Assembly: GCF_024807145.1 (NCBI RefSeq)
Contig: NZ_JANUCA010000002.1
Location: 494,528 to 558,527 of the forward strand
From: Microbacterium sp. AK031
GTDB lineage: Bacteria > Actinomycetota > Actinomycetes > Actinomycetales > Microbacteriaceae
Direction of reading: 5' to 3'
DNA: 64,000 bases
Part shown: in pieces, positions 1 to 10,055 of the stretch
How positions within the stretch are numbered: the stretch's first letter is position 1
Layout: every line of letters begins with the position of its first letter
Position numbers and translations under genes: made by a program
The notes under the pieces: model-generated
The model's database searches: none
The model's input: the letters and a program-made list of their open reading frames with translations, nothing else
What the model was told of the DNA's origin: nothing

Positions 1-2
1 AG

Positions 3-1112
3 TTCCTTCCCGCCCGTTACCCCGCACTGCGCGAGGCGATGGCGACAGGATCGGTCGGCGTTGCCGGTCTGCTCGCGGCGATGGAGCCGCTGGAGCAATC
101 CCGCCGCCGAATCCTCGACGACGAACGGCTGGAGGCCGACAGGCAGCTCGCCGACGTCGCTCGCGGGATCAGCCGCAGCGCAGACGGCGGTGTGAGCATC
201 GGCCCGTTGCCCACACCGGAAGACCTGCGGATACTCTCGCAAGTGCTCGCCGCCTACCTCGATCCTGATGGTGCAGAGCCATCCGACGAGATCGGCGCGC
301 GCGCCCGGAGTCTTACGCTCGGACGGGAGCGCGACGGCAGCGTGCCTCTGCGCGGAAATCTTCTCCCCGAAGTAGCCGGTCAATTGAAATTGCTGCTGGA
401 CAGCATCCTCAATCCTCGAGTCGATGGGCCAGATGATCCGACGACCGGAGTGCACTTCACCGAGAGCGCCGACGAAGAGACGACGCCGAACGGCGATCCG
501 CATACCGACTCGATGTACCTCGACCAGCGGACCAGAACGCAGAAGATGCACGATGCCTTCGCGATGATCATCAACGGCGCTGCGCGTGCGGGCGAGTTCC
601 CGCAGATCGGTGGGGCGTCGCCGACCCTCGTGGTCACCGTCACCGCTGAAGACTACGCAGCGGGCAGCGGGTGGGCAACGGTGCTGAACACCGGCGACCG
701 AATCCCATCGCGCGTGGCCGCGCAGACCGGGTGCTCCGGCGGCATCCAGCGCGTGCTGTTCGATGAGAACGGTCGGATCGCCACCCTCGGCACTTCCGCG
801 CGCATCTTCAACGCCCTGCAGCGCCGGGCGATCACCCTTCGTGACGGCGGCTGCGTGATCCCTGGCTGCACGGTGCCGGCATCCTGGTGCGAGGTCCATC
901 ACGTGATCGAGTACGCCGACGGCGGTCCCACCCATACCGACAATGGTGTGCTGCTGTGCTGGTGGCACCACCGCAATCTCCACCTCTCGGAGTGGCGGAT
1001 CCGCATGAATCGCGGCGTCCCCGAGATCAGGGGACCACTGTGGTGGGATCGCGAGCAGAGATGGCATCCGGCCGGAATCCCGAGCCCGCGCGCTCGAGAA
1101 CGCGCAGGGTGA
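3..1112 (+). CDS. DUF222 / HNH endonuclease domain protein (5' truncated by window)
   Basis: The frame is open to the left edge, and translation upstream of the first ATG (position 39) continues with plausible protein, so the start lies outside the window. The visible part has a DUF222-like helical region and ends with an HNH nuclease module: CVIPGC, then CEVHHVIEY, then DNGVLLCWWHHRNLH. The two Cys pairs and the HH...N...H pattern are the usual metal and catalytic residues. Proteins of this DUF222-HNH type occur in many copies in actinobacteria and their cellular role is mostly unknown. It ends 99 bp before paaA and does not look part of that operon. Confidence 0.85.
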   Translation, partial: FLPARYPALREAMATGSVGVAGLLAAMEPLEQSRRRILDDERLEADRQLADVARGISRSADGGVSIGPLPTPEDLRILSQVLAAYLDPDGAEPSDEIGARARSLTLGRERDGSVPLRGNLLPEVAGQLKLLLDSILNPRVDGPDDPTTGVHFTESADEETTPNGDPHTDSMYLDQRTRTQKMHDAFAMIINGAARAGEFPQIGGASPTLVVTVTAEDYAAGSGWATVLNTGDRIPSRVAAQTGCSGGIQRVLFDENGRIATLGTSARIFNALQRRAITLRDGGCVIPGCTVPASWCEVHHVIEYADGGPTHTDNGVLLCWWHHRNLHLSEWRIRMNRGVPEIRGPLWWDREQRWHPAGIPSPRARERAG

Positions 1113-1163
1113 CGATCGAACCCTACTCCCCGATGATGCGCGCGCCGCGACCTTGTGAGACAA

Positions 1164-1185
1164 TTACTGAACGTACGGTCAGTAA
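1164..1185. promoter_or_regulatory. Palindromic operator upstream of paaA (TetR/PaaR-type)
   Basis: TTACTGAACG/TACGGTCAGTAA is an almost perfect 22-bp inverted repeat (one mismatched pair). It extends by one further A/T pair on each side to 24 bp. It ends 26 nt before the paaA start and overlaps the likely promoter. TetR-family repressors of phenylacetate genes (PaaR type) bind palindromes of this size, and that assignment is an inference. No cognate regulator gene is recognisable next to it in the window. Confidence 0.75.
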
Positions 1186-1211
1186 TGACGCGCCGCGACG
1201 AAGGAGTCGGG

Positions 1212-2189
1212 ATGACCACCGCACCGGAAACCCCCCAACCGGACACGATCAGCGAAGAGCAGCGAAAGTTCGACGAGATCATCGCCGCCGATTCGCGCAT
1301 CGAGCCGCGCGATTGGATGCCGGATGCATACCGCCGCGCGCTGATCCGGCAGATCGGGCAGCACGCACACTCCGAGATCATCGGCATGCAGCCGGAGGGC
1401 AACTGGATCACCCGCGCCCCGAGCCTCAAGCGCAAAGCCATCCTGATGGCGAAGGTGCAGGATGAGGCCGGCCACGGTCTGTACCTGTATGCGGCCGCGC
1501 AGACCCTCGGCATCACGCGCGACGAGATGACGACCCAGCTCATCGAGGGCAAGGCGAAGTATTCGTCGATCTTCAACTACCCCACTCCGACCTGGGCCGA
1601 CATGGGCGCGATCGGGTGGCTCGTCGACGGCGCCGCGATCTGCAACCAGGTCCCGCTGTGCCGGGCGTCCTACGGACCGTACGGGCGCGCGATGGTGCGC
1701 ATCTGCAAAGAGGAGTCGTTCCATCAGCGGCAGGGGTTCGAGATCCTCCTCGCCCTGATGCAGGGAACGGATGCGCAGCGCAGAATGGCGCAGGATGCCG
1801 TCGACCGCTGGTACTGGCCGAGCCTGATGATGTTCGGTCCGCCCGACGGCGACTCCCCCAACTCAGCGCAGTCGATGGCCTGGAACATCAAGCGGTTCTC
1901 GAACGACGAACTGCGCCAGCGATTCATCGGGATGTTGGTGCCACAGGCCGAGGCGCTCGGCATCACTCTCCCGGACCCCGAGCTGCACTTCGATGAGGAG
2001 AGCGGACAGTACCTCGGCGGCGAGATCGACTGGACCGAGTTCTTCGAGGTGCTCGGCGGCAACGGACCGATGAACGCCGAGCGCCTGCGGGCGCGGCGCG
2101 AAGCGCACGAGGAAGGCGCCTGGGTGCGCGAGGCAGCGGTGGAGTATGCGCGCAAGCAGGCTGCGCGCAACGCGAAGGAGGCTGCGTGA
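1212..2189 (+). CDS. paaA: 1,2-phenylacetyl-CoA epoxidase, catalytic subunit PaaA
   Basis: This is the catalytic di-iron oxygenase subunit of the PaaABCDE complex, which epoxidises phenylacetyl-CoA with O2 and NADPH. Both iron-binding motifs of the ferritin-like fold are visible: DEAGH near residue 86 and EESFH near residue 165. The ATG at 1212 follows AAGGAG (1201-1206) with 5-nt spacing. In-frame codons upstream would place the start inside the operator palindrome, so they are rejected. The product is 325 aa, normal for PaaA. The stop overlaps the paaB start (TGATG), so translation is probably coupled. It is the first gene of a six-gene operon. Confidence 0.95.
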   Translation: MTTAPETPQPDTISEEQRKFDEIIAADSRIEPRDWMPDAYRRALIRQIGQHAHSEIIGMQPEGNWITRAPSLKRKAILMAKVQDEAGHGLYLYAAAQTLGITRDEMTTQLIEGKAKYSSIFNYPTPTWADMGAIGWLVDGAAICNQVPLCRASYGPYGRAMVRICKEESFHQRQGFEILLALMQGTDAQRRMAQDAVDRWYWPSLMMFGPPDGDSPNSAQSMAWNIKRFSNDELRQRFIGMLVPQAEALGITLPDPELHFDEESGQYLGGEIDWTEFFEVLGGNGPMNAERLRARREAHEEGAWVREAAVEYARKQAARNAKEAA

Positions 2190-2491
2190 TGGTCAGCACA
2201 GAGACCTCGCCGGAGACCTGGCCGCTGTGGGAGGTGTTCGTCCGCGCGAACCGCGGGATGAGCCACGTGCACGCCGGGTCCCTGCACGCGCCGGATGCCG
2301 AGCTCGCGGTGCGCAACGCCCGCGACCTCTACACACGCCGTGGAGAGGGCACCTCGATCTGGGTCGTGCCGGCGGATGCCATCACCACGAGCGACCCTGA
2401 CGCCAAGGGCTCGTTCTTCGAGAGCCCGGCGGGCAAGAACTATCGTCACGCGGTGTACTACACCGCATCCGAGGGGGTGCCGCACCTATGA
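2189..2491 (+). CDS. paaB: 1,2-phenylacetyl-CoA epoxidase subunit PaaB
   Basis: This small 100-aa subunit helps assemble the PaaAC core and links it to the PaaE reductase. The sequence has the PaaB hallmarks WPLWEVFVR at the N-terminus, a FVRANRGMSHVHAGSLHA stretch, and ARDLYTRR. The ATG at 2189 overlaps the paaA stop, with the purine-rich GAAGGAGG (2173-2180) upstream. A GTG one codon earlier is an alternative. The stop overlaps the paaC start by 4 bp (ATGA). Confidence 0.94.
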   Translation: MVSTETSPETWPLWEVFVRANRGMSHVHAGSLHAPDAELAVRNARDLYTRRGEGTSIWVVPADAITTSDPDAKGSFFESPAGKNYRHAVYYTASEGVPHL

Positions 2492-3312
2492 CCGGCTCCC
2501 GCCCGCTCCCGCATGTCACGGTCGACGAACTCGAACTCGCCGCCGAGCTCGCGGGCGACACCGACGCCACCGCGACGAAGGCCGTCGCCGAGTACGCCCT
2601 GTGGCTCGGCGACGATGCCCTCATCCTGGCGCAGCAGCTCGGCGGCTGGATCGCGCACGCTCCGGAGCTCGAAGAAGACGTGGCGCTCGGCAACATCGCG
2701 CTCGACCTGCTCGGCCATGCACGGTCGCTGCTTCACTATGCGGGCACCGCCGACGGCCGCAGCGAAGACGACCTGGCGTACTTCCGCGATGAGCCGGAGT
2801 TCCGCAGCGCCTGGCTCTTCGAGCAGCCCAACGGAGACTTCGCCCAGACGATCGCGCGGCAGCTCGCAGCGTCCGCCTACATGTTCGAGCTCTACTCGGC
2901 TCTTCGCGCGTCGAAGGACGCGACGCTCGCCGCGGTCGCCGAGAAGGCGCTGAAGGAAGTCGACTACCACCGCGACCACGCCGTGCAGTGGACGCTGCGA
3001 CTCGCAGGCGGCACCGAAGAGTCGCGGCGGCGAATGATCCGCGCTCTCCGCGACATCTGGCCGTACGTGGACGAGCTCTTCCGTGACGAGCCGCTCGTCG
3101 ATGAGCTCGACGGCATCGCCGTGCGTCCGTCGACGCTGCGCGCGGGGTTCGACGCCGTGATCGCCGCGGTCTTCGCCGAGACAGAACTCGAGACCCCCGA
3201 TGTGCACGCCTCATCGGGTGGCGGGCGACGCGGCAGCCACTTCCCTGCCATGGGGCACCTCCTTGCCGAGATGCAGGTCTTGGCCAGGCAGCATCCGGGG
3301 GCATCATGGTGA
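2488..3312 (+). CDS. paaC: 1,2-phenylacetyl-CoA epoxidase subunit PaaC
   Basis: This is the structural ferritin-like partner of PaaA (274 aa). PaaC shares the fold but is not the catalytic centre in characterised complexes. The sequence shows AEYALWLGDDALILAQQL, the LLGHARSL motif and EVDYHRDHAVQW, typical of PaaC. The start overlaps paaB by 4 bp and the end overlaps paaD by 7 bp, so it is tightly embedded in the operon. Confidence 0.94.
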   Translation: MTGSRPLPHVTVDELELAAELAGDTDATATKAVAEYALWLGDDALILAQQLGGWIAHAPELEEDVALGNIALDLLGHARSLLHYAGTADGRSEDDLAYFRDEPEFRSAWLFEQPNGDFAQTIARQLAASAYMFELYSALRASKDATLAAVAEKALKEVDYHRDHAVQWTLRLAGGTEESRRRMIRALRDIWPYVDELFRDEPLVDELDGIAVRPSTLRAGFDAVIAAVFAETELETPDVHASSGGGRRGSHFPAMGHLLAEMQVLARQHPGASW

Positions 3313-3806
3313 CCATCACGCCTACCCGGCGCGAACACGCCTGGGCGGTCGCAGCCACCGTGACCGACCCCGAGATCCCGGTCCTCACGATCGAAGACCT
3401 CGGAGTTCTCCGCAACGTGACGCTCGATCAGCGGAAGGTGATCGTGACACTGACTCCGACATACAGCGGCTGCCCCGCGCTCGATGCGATGCGTGACGAC
3501 GTGATCCTCGCGCTCACCGCGGCAGGCTTCGACGACGTCGAGGTGCGCACCACGCTGTCGCCGGCGTGGACGACGGATTGGATGACGGATGCCGGAAAGC
3601 AGAAGCTCCGCGACTACGGCATCGCCCCGCCGCACGCTCGTACCTCACTCGGCCAAGGACCGATCAGACTGCGCCTCGCGGTGAAGTGCCCGCGCTGCGG
3701 GTCGCTCGACACCCGCGAGATCGCCCGCTTCGGCTCGACGTCGTGCAAGGCGCTGTTCGAATGCCGCGCATGCCTCGAGCCCTTCGACCACTTCAAAGTG
3801 CTGTGA
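3306..3806 (+). CDS. paaD: PaaD, Fe-S assembly-type protein of the phenylacetyl-CoA epoxidase cluster
   Basis: 166 aa. The N-terminal MIP18/SufT-like domain (DPEIPVLTIEDLGVLRNV, then TPTYSGCPALDAM) is followed by a C-terminal zinc-ribbon-like cysteine set, CPRCGS at about residue 125 and CRAC at about residue 156. PaaD is needed for epoxidase activity in other bacteria and is thought to serve cofactor maturation. The conserved Cys of the SGCP motif is present. The ATG at 3306 overlaps paaC. A GTG one codon later is equally possible. The stop overlaps the paaE ATG by one base. Confidence 0.93.
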   Translation: MVTITPTRREHAWAVAATVTDPEIPVLTIEDLGVLRNVTLDQRKVIVTLTPTYSGCPALDAMRDDVILALTAAGFDDVEVRTTLSPAWTTDWMTDAGKQKLRDYGIAPPHARTSLGQGPIRLRLAVKCPRCGSLDTREIARFGSTSCKALFECRACLEPFDHFKVL

Positions 3807-4906
3807 TGAGAACCGCAACGCGCCGCCGAGGACGCTTTCACGAACTCACCGTCTCCGATGTGCGCCCACTGACGGCGGAGAGCATCGAGGTCACGTTCGC
3901 TGTTCCTCCCGAGCTGCAGGGAGAGTACGACTATCTTCCTGGGCAGTACGTCGCGCTGCGCGCGCACGTCGAAGGACATGAGGTCAGGCGCAGCTACTCG
4001 ATCTGCCGTTCACCGGTCGCCGGCAGCATCAGCGTCGGCATCAAGCGCGACCGAGGCGGACTGTTCTCGGTCTGGGCGCACGAGAACCTGAAGCCCGGCG
4101 ACCGTATCGAGGTGATGAGCCCGGAGGGCACCTTCACCACGAACCTGCCCGACCTCGACCATGCGCACATCGCCGGGATCGCCGCGGGGTCCGGTGTCAC
4201 GCCCATGATGGCACTTGCCTCCCATGTGCTGGCATCGTCGCCGACCGCGCAGTTCAGCCTGGTCTACACGAACCGCGCTACGCAGGACGTCATGTTCCTC
4301 GACGACCTCGCCGACCTCAAGGACCGCTACCCGGCGCGGCTGGCGCTGCACCACGTGCTCTCCCGCGAGCAGCGCACTGCGCCGCTGCTGTCCGGGCGCA
4401 TCGACGCAGAGAAGCTGAATGCGATCCTCGACGGCCTGCTGCCGCCGAGCACAGTGACCGAGTGGTTCCTGTGCGGACCGTTCGACCTCGTCGCCCTCTG
4501 CCGCGAGACGCTCGAGCGCCGTGGGGTGCGGCATGACAGCATCCGATTCGAACTGTTCACGAGCGACGCCGACGGCCCGCGCATCGATCGAGGACGACCC
4601 GTCGCCATCAATGAGGGCGACGAGGTGCGAACGATCGAATTCACCCTCGATGGCCTGTCATCGACGGTGGAGTCTCCGGTTCCGGCGAACGAGGCGATCC
4701 TGGATGCCGCGCTGCGCGTGCGCGGCGATGTGCCGTTCGCGTGTGCCGGTGGGGTCTGCGGCACGTGCCGCGCGCGGCTGATGGAGGGCGAGGTGCGCAT
4801 GACGCAGAACTTCGCGCTCGAGCCCGACGAGATCGAGCGCGGATATGTTCTGACCTGCCAGTCCCACCCGACGACCGAGCGGGTCGTCGTCGACTACGAC
4901 ACCTGA
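3806..4906 (+). CDS. paaE: 1,2-phenylacetyl-CoA epoxidase reductase PaaE
   Basis: This 366-aa NADPH reductase feeds electrons to PaaA. The N-terminal FAD-binding ferredoxin-reductase domain (RSYSICRS flavin motif, about 60-70) is followed by an NAD(P)-binding domain (GIAAGSGVTPMMAL) and a C-terminal plant-type 2Fe-2S domain with CAGGVCGTC plus a distal Cys in LTCQSHP. The frame stays open 240 nt further upstream, inside paaD. The ATG at 3806 overlaps the paaD stop (TGATG), matches the family N-terminus and is the chosen start. Confidence 0.95.
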   Translation: MRTATRRRGRFHELTVSDVRPLTAESIEVTFAVPPELQGEYDYLPGQYVALRAHVEGHEVRRSYSICRSPVAGSISVGIKRDRGGLFSVWAHENLKPGDRIEVMSPEGTFTTNLPDLDHAHIAGIAAGSGVTPMMALASHVLASSPTAQFSLVYTNRATQDVMFLDDLADLKDRYPARLALHHVLSREQRTAPLLSGRIDAEKLNAILDGLLPPSTVTEWFLCGPFDLVALCRETLERRGVRHDSIRFELFTSDADGPRIDRGRPVAINEGDEVRTIEFTLDGLSSTVESPVPANEAILDAALRVRGDVPFACAGGVCGTCRARLMEGEVRMTQNFALEPDEIERGYVLTCQSHPTTERVVVDYDT

Positions 4907-4927
4907 TCATCCCGACGAAGGAGCCTC

Positions 4928-5698
4928 ATGATCGATCTGACCATCGCCGACGGGGTCGCCCACGTGGTCCTGAACGCTCCCGAGAAGCGCAACGCGCTCG
5001 ACGTCGAAGCGTTGACCGACCTCGGTGACGCGTACGACGCCGCCGAAGCCGCAGGTGTCCGCGCACTCATATTGCGCGGCGAGGGCGCCGGATTCTGCGC
5101 CGGGCGCGACATCGCCGGCGTCGACCCGTCCACCGATGATGTGACCGACTATCTCGACAGCCGCGTCACCCCGCTGCTGCAGAAGATGTCGTCGTTTCCC
5201 GCGCCGACGTTCGCCGCGGCGCACGGCGCGTGCCTCGGCGTCGGACTCGGCCTGCTGATCGCCACGGATGTCGTCTACATCGCCGACACCGCGAAGGTCG
5301 GGTCGCCATTCGCCGCACTCGGCGCGACGCTCGACTCCGGTGGTCACGCGCTGTTCTTCGAACGGCTCGGCGCGCACAAGACGCTCGACCTGATCTACAC
5401 CGGACGCCTCATGAGCGGCGCCGAGGCCGTGCAGTCCGGTCTGTTCTCGCAGGTGTTCCCTGCCGGCGAGGTCGTCGCGGCGACGGATGCCGCAGCATCC
5501 CGCGCCGCCACCGGCGCGACGCAGGCGTTCCTCGCGAGCAAGCGCCTTATCGCCCGACTGCGCGACGAGCGTCTCGCGCTGTGGGATGCCGTGGCAGAGG
5601 AGAACGCGAATCAGGCGTCGCTGCGCGACACCGCCGACTACCGCGAAGGTTTCGCGGCGTTCCAGCAGAAGCGCAGGCCCGAGTTCACGGGGCGCTGA
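4928..5698 (+). CDS. Enoyl-CoA hydratase/isomerase family protein of the paa operon (PaaG- or PaaF-like)
   Basis: 256-aa crotonase-fold enzyme. Oxyanion-hole segments are visible as GFCAGRDI (about 57) and HGACLGVGLGL (about 99). The segment LDSGGHALFFERLG resembles the isomerase-type active-site loop of PaaG, so ring-1,2-epoxyphenylacetyl-CoA isomerisation is the preferred guess. Simple enoyl-CoA hydration (PaaF) is the alternative. The start has GAAGGAG 6 nt upstream and lies 21 nt after paaE. The 3' end overlaps the convergent membrane-protein gene by 14 bp. Confidence 0.88.
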   Translation: MIDLTIADGVAHVVLNAPEKRNALDVEALTDLGDAYDAAEAAGVRALILRGEGAGFCAGRDIAGVDPSTDDVTDYLDSRVTPLLQKMSSFPAPTFAAAHGACLGVGLGLLIATDVVYIADTAKVGSPFAALGATLDSGGHALFFERLGAHKTLDLIYTGRLMSGAEAVQSGLFSQVFPAGEVVAATDAAASRAATGATQAFLASKRLIARLRDERLALWDAVAEENANQASLRDTADYREGFAAFQQKRRPEFTGR

Positions 5699-6164
5699 GC
5701 GTCTGCGCCGCCCGGCCGGTGCTGCGCGACTGCACCACCCCGACGATCGCGGTGGCGAGAGTCCCGGCCCAGCCGATGATGGCGATGATCAGGGCGACGG
5801 CGAAGATGTTCGATGACGCGTCGCTGCTCATGACGCCCCAGGTCGAGAGCACCGAACCGAACGGCGGCGAATCCCCACCGTCGACGAGCGTGAACATCAT
5901 CACCAGCAGCGCACCCCAGGTCACCCAGCTCGCGACGTCGTAGAGCAGCCGGGTACTGCGGGCCGCCTTCGCGTCGCGGTCGAAGAGGACGATGATCGGG
6001 GCGATGTACATCGCTATGACGACGAGTGGGCCGATGATCATGGCGACCAGCATCATCCACCCCAGCGGCGCACCGAGGAGCCCTCGTCCGAACACCACCA
6101 GCGCCGGCAGCAGCACCGGGGCGATCCAGTGGAAGACGCGCACGAACCGACCGGAGAGTCTCAT
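5685..6164 (-). CDS. Hypothetical four-helix membrane protein
   Basis: 159 aa with about four hydrophobic stretches: VLLPALVVFGRGLLG, MMLVAMIIGPLVVIAMYI, a segment around WVTWGALLVMMFTLV, and IFAVALIIAIIGWAGTLATAIVGV. The chosen ATG (6162-6164) begins MRLSGRFVRVFHW. The 60 residues encoded upstream lie in the 3' end of pntB and are low-complexity Arg/Ser, so they are excluded. I do not recognise a family. It lies 28 bp downstream of pntB on the same strand and may be cotranscribed with it. Confidence 0.75.
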   Translation of the reverse strand: MRLSGRFVRVFHWIAPVLLPALVVFGRGLLGAPLGWMMLVAMIIGPLVVIAMYIAPIIVLFDRDAKAARSTRLLYDVASWVTWGALLVMMFTLVDGGDSPPFGSVLSTWGVMSSDASSNIFAVALIIAIIGWAGTLATAIVGVVQSRSTGRAAQTLSAP

Positions 6165-6192
6165 GGCCTCGAGAGTAGCGGATGCCGACCGC

Positions 6193-7605
6193 TCAGAGCG
6201 CGCGGAGGATGTCGTCCACCCGCTCCTTCGCATCGCCGAACAGCATCTGCGCGTTCTCGCGGAAGAACAGCGGGTTCTGCACACCCGCGTAGCCGGACGC
6301 CATCGAGCGCTTGAACACGATGACGTTCTCGGCCTCCCAGACACGCAGCACCGGCATCCCTGCGATGGGGCTCGACGGGTCCTCGGCGGCCGCGGGGTTC
6401 ACAGTGTCGTTCGCCCCGATGACGAGCACGACTTCGGTGGATGCCAGGTCGTCGTTGATCTCGTCCATCTCGAGCACGATGTCGTACGGCACCTTCGCCT
6501 CGGCGAGAAGCACGTTCATGTGGCCTGGCAGGCGACCGGCGACGGGGTGGATGCCGAAACGGACGTCCACGCCGCGATCGCGCAGCTTCTGGGTCAACTC
6601 GGCGACCGGGTACTGCGCCTGTGCCACGGCCATGCCGTACCCGGGCGTGATCACGACGGTCGACGCGCCGGCGAGCATGTCGGCCACCGACGCGGCGTCG
6701 ATCTCGCGATGTTCACCGTGGTCCACAGCATCCTTCGCGGGTGCCGCGATACCGAAGCCGCCGGCGATCACCGAGATGAACGAGCGGTTCATGGCCTTGC
6801 ACATGATGTACGACAGGTACGCACCGGACGATCCGACCAGGGCGCCGGTCACGATCAGCAGATCGTTGTTCAGCAGGAAACCCGCCGCGGCGGCAGCCCA
6901 GCCCGAGTAGCTGTTGAGCATCGAGACGACGACGGGCATGTCGCCGCCGCCGATCGAGGCGACGAGGTGCCAGCCGAGCGCCAGCGCGAGCAGCGTCACC
7001 ACGATCAGCAGTACGAGCGACGGCGCGATCACGTACCAGACCGTCAGCGCCACGAACCCGACGATCGCGCCGAGATTCAGCACGTTCTTGCCCGGCAGCA
7101 TGAGCGGCTTCGACGACATGCGACCCGAGAGTTTCAGGAACGCGACGATCGATCCGGTGAAGGTCACTCCACCGATGAAGATGCCGATGAAGACCTCGGC
7201 ATGGTGGATGTCGGCGAGCGCACCGGTGAGCCCGGGCGCGTGCAGGTGGCCGTTCCAGCCGACGAGCACGGCGGCGAGACCGACGAAGCTGTGCAGCAGG
7301 GCGATGAGTTCCGGAATGCCGGTCATCTCGACGCTGCGTGCGCGCCACAGGCCGATCACGGCACCGACGAGCATCGCGACGAGCAGCAGAACGAGCCCGA
7401 CGATCGCCTGCGGCTGCCCCCAGGCTCCCTGCAGCGTGACCCAGATCGTGGCGACCAGCGCGATCGCCATGCCGACCATGCCGTACGTGACACCAGCGCG
7501 CGACGACTCGTGTCGGCTGAGCCCTGCGAGGCTCATGATGAACAGCAGCGCGGCGACGATGTACGCCGCTCCCGCGACAGATGCGGAGAGTTCCACGGCG
7601 CTCAT
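6193..7605 (-). CDS. pntB: NAD(P) transhydrogenase subunit beta
   Basis: This is the beta subunit of the proton-translocating membrane transhydrogenase, which makes NADPH from NADH at the expense of proton motive force. The 470-aa protein has about eight to nine membrane helices in its N-terminal half, then the soluble NADP(H)-binding domain III with [10 protein letters not shown] and [20 protein letters not shown]. The ATG at 7603-7605 overlaps the pntA stop by 4 bp. NADPH supply could serve PaaE, which uses it, but that link is only an inference from proximity. Confidence 0.95.
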   Translation of the reverse strand: MSAVELSASVAGAAYIVAALLFIMSLAGLSRHESSRAGVTYGMVGMAIALVATIWVTLQGAWGQPQAIVGLVLLLVAMLVGAVIGLWRARSVEMTGIPELIALLHSFVGLAAVLVGWNGHLHAPGLTGALADIHHAEVFIGIFIGGVTFTGSIVAFLKLSGRMSSKPLMLPGKNVLNLGAIVGFVALTVWYVIAPSLVLLIVVTLLALALGWHLVASIGGGDMPVVVSMLNSYSGWAAAAAGFLLNNDLLIVTGALVGSSGAYLSYIMCKAMNRSFISVIAGGFGIAAPAKDAVDHGEHREIDAASVADMLAGASTVVITPGYGMAVAQAQYPVAELTQKLRDRGVDVRFGIHPVAGRLPGHMNVLLAEAKVPYDIVLEMDEINDDLASTEVVLVIGANDTVNPAAAEDPSSPIAGMPVLRVWEAENVIVFKRSMASGYAGVQNPLFFRENAQMLFGDAKERVDDILRAL

Positions 7606-9173
7606 CGGCGCGCCTCCTTCTCGGCGGAGATGGAGCCCTTCGAGAACATCTTCAGCATGCGGCGAGTGACCGCGAAGCCTCCGAAGATATTGACGGATGC
7701 CACGAGCACGGCGACCGCGGACAGGATCTGAACCACGATGTTCTGGGTCGTGATCTGCACGATCGCACCGACGATGATGATTCCCGAGATGGCGTTGGTG
7801 ACGCTCATCAGCGGGGTGTGCAGCGCGTGCGACACCTTGCCGATGACGTAGAAGCCGACCACGACCGACAGCATCAGCACAGTGAAGTGCTGCGGCAGCG
7901 GTGCCGGAGCGAAGACGTTGATGAGGAACAGCGCGGCGATGCCGGCCGCGATCAGCGCGACCTTTCGGCCGGCGGAGAGGCCCTTCTTCTTCTCGGGTTC
8001 TGCGGGGGCGGCATCCGGCGTCATCGCCACCGGCGCCGCCGAGACCTGCACCGGAGGTGGCGGCCAAGTCTCCTCACCGTCGCGCACGACCGTCACCGAT
8101 CGCTGCACCACATCGTCGAAGTCGAGCGTGAGCCGGCCGTCTTTGGCAGGCGTCAGCAGCTTCAGCAGATTGACGAGGTTCGTGCCGTACAGCTGCGACG
8201 CCTGGGTGGGCAGGCGCCCCGCGAGATCCGTGTAGCCGAGGATGATCACGCCGTTGTCGGTGACGACACGCTCGTCGGCGACCGAGCCCTCGACGTTGCC
8301 GCCCTGGGCTGCGGCCATGTCGACGATGACACTGCCCGGCTTCATGCTGGCGACATCAGCCGCCGTGATGAGGCGCGGGGCGGCACGGCCCGGGATAAGA
8401 GCGGTGGTGATGATGATGTCGACATCGGCGGCCTGTTCGGAGTAGAGCTCCGCGGCGCGGCGATCGTACGCCTCACTGGTGGCTTTGGCGTAGCCATCGC
8501 TCGAGACCTGCTTCTGCTCCTCGGGAACGATCACCTCGAGGTAGCTGCCGCCGATCGACTTCACCTGGTCGGCGACCTCTGGGCGCGGATCGGTCGCCCG
8601 CACGATCGCACCGAGGCTCGACGCGGCGCCGATCGCCGCAAGACCGGCGACACCGGCACCCGCGACGAGCACCTTCGCCGGCGGCACCTTGCCCGCGGCC
8701 GTCACCTGACCGGTGAAGAACCGGCCGAACTCGTTCGCCGCCTCGACGACCGCGCGGTAGCCGGAGATGTTCGACATCGAGCTCAGCACATCCATCGACT
8801 GCGCGCGCGAGATGCGTGGCACGGCATCCAGCGCCAGTGCGGTGATACCGCGCGTCGCCAGCGCCTGCCGCAGCTCCGGGCGCAGATTCGGGCTCAACAG
8901 CGCGATCAGCGTCGCGCCGTCCGCGATCCTCGCGATCTCCGCATCCGTCGGTGCGTTCACCTTCAGCACGATCGGCGACGACCACGCCTCATCGGCGGAG
9001 ACGATCGCGGCGCCCGCGGCTGCGAACGCATCATCGGGGTAGGCAGAGGCCGTACCCGCGCCCGTCTCCACGGCGATCTCGTACCCGAGCTTGCGCAGGG
9101 CTCCGACTGTCTGCGGCGTCGCGGCGACCCGCGCCTCGCCGTCCTGCTCACGCACGATGCCGATGCGCATCAT
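7602..9173 (-). CDS. pntA: NAD(P) transhydrogenase subunit alpha (fused form)
   Basis: 523 aa. The N-terminal alanine-dehydrogenase-like NAD(H)-binding domain I starts with the typical MRIGIVREQ and contains [14 protein letters not shown] linker (about 365-400) leads to membrane domain II with four helices and the MSVTNAISG motif. This is the single-chain alpha form rather than split PntAA/PntAB. Two start codons lie in tandem (ATGATG at 9168-9173), with a purine-rich GAGGGGAG upstream. The pntA-pntB order and 4-bp overlap are normal. Confidence 0.95.
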   Translation of the reverse strand: MMRIGIVREQDGEARVAATPQTVGALRKLGYEIAVETGAGTASAYPDDAFAAAGAAIVSADEAWSSPIVLKVNAPTDAEIARIADGATLIALLSPNLRPELRQALATRGITALALDAVPRISRAQSMDVLSSMSNISGYRAVVEAANEFGRFFTGQVTAAGKVPPAKVLVAGAGVAGLAAIGAASSLGAIVRATDPRPEVADQVKSIGGSYLEVIVPEEQKQVSSDGYAKATSEAYDRRAAELYSEQAADVDIIITTALIPGRAAPRLITAADVASMKPGSVIVDMAAAQGGNVEGSVADERVVTDNGVIILGYTDLAGRLPTQASQLYGTNLVNLLKLLTPAKDGRLTLDFDDVVQRSVTVVRDGEETWPPPPVQVSAAPVAMTPDAAPAEPEKKKGLSAGRKVALIAAGIAALFLINVFAPAPLPQHFTVLMLSVVVGFYVIGKVSHALHTPLMSVTNAISGIIIVGAIVQITTQNIVVQILSAVAVLVASVNIFGGFAVTRRMLKMFSKGSISAEKEARR

Positions 9174-9340
9174 CCACTGCTCCCCTCTCGCGCCGGCGAC
9201 AGACGGAACGGTCAGCCATCGACGTGCATGAGACGAGACTCTATCGACGGCAACCCGAAGCGCAAGACGATGTTTCGTTCGATCAGATGGAAAGAACTCT
9301 GCTTCTTGTCAACTCGCGAAGACGGTCGACCGATGCAACC

Positions 9341-10006
9341 TCACTCCGGTGGCGTCGCCCCAGCGGGACGCCTGTAGGCGGCGAGGAAGACGTCGAGAGC
9401 CGCGTCGACGTGCGCAGCGATGTCGAGCCCATCCCGCGCCGCCGCATCGCCGAGCAGCATGGCGCGGTTGACCGGCTCACCCATCACGAGCCAGTTGAGC
9501 TGGGTCGCGGCGAGTTCCGCATCGGCCACGCTGAGCAGATCAGCTGCGTCAAGGCGGCCGATCACTTCGGCGAGCGACCGGATGGCACGCTGAGCGCCAT
9601 GCTCGTAAAGCTCGCGCGCGAGATCGGGGAACTGCGGGAGAAGGCCGATCACCAGGCGCCTCAGCGCCAGCAGGTTCGGAGCCAGCACTATCGCCAGTTG
9701 CTCTCTGAGCACGGGGCCGAGCATGGAACGGGCGTCGGTGCCGCGCACGATCGCCGGCGGCTCGCTGAGCACCCGCTCGCTCGCCGCCCGCGTCTGCGAG
9801 CGGACCAGTTCCAAGAAGAGCGCCTCCTTGCTGCCGAAATGGCCGTAGAGGGTTTGCTTCGCGACTTCGGAGTCGCGGGCGATGGTGTCCATCGTGACAG
9901 CGTCGTAGCCGTTCGCGAGGAACGCGGCCTGCGCGGCATCGAGGATGGCCTCACGTTTGGCGACGGAGCTCGGCCGCAGTACGCGCTCCCCGCTTGACGT
10001 CTTCAT
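9341..10006 (-). CDS. TetR/AcrR family transcriptional regulator
   Basis: 221 aa. The N-terminal HTH (about 15-60) reads KREAILDAAQAAFLANGYDAVTMD... and VAKQTLYGHFGSKEALF, the family signature. The C-terminal half resembles AefR-like TetR regulators with an unknown ligand. It is divergent from the DUF1905/hydrolase pair at 10056, which is the likeliest target. It could in principle act on paa, but its own promoter region lacks the paa palindrome. Confidence 0.9.
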   Translation of the reverse strand: MKTSSGERVLRPSSVAKREAILDAAQAAFLANGYDAVTMDTIARDSEVAKQTLYGHFGSKEALFLELVRSQTRAASERVLSEPPAIVRGTDARSMLGPVLREQLAIVLAPNLLALRRLVIGLLPQFPDLARELYEHGAQRAIRSLAEVIGRLDAADLLSVADAELAATQLNWLVMGEPVNRAMLLGDAAARDGLDIAAHVDAALDVFLAAYRRPAGATPPE

Positions 10007-10055
10007 ACTCAGCAGTCTAGTTTAGAGAAATCATACCGACGAGTCTTGAAACGAG

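Noticed and set aside
5992..7731. A 579-codon plus-strand frame opposite pntB
   Set aside because: pntB is certain. The frame is Asp/Arg/His-rich shadow sequence.
9341..10006. TetR gene as the paa repressor PaaR
   Set aside because: It is separated from paa by pntAB, is divergent from a DUF1905/hydrolase pair, and lacks the paa palindrome in its own promoter.
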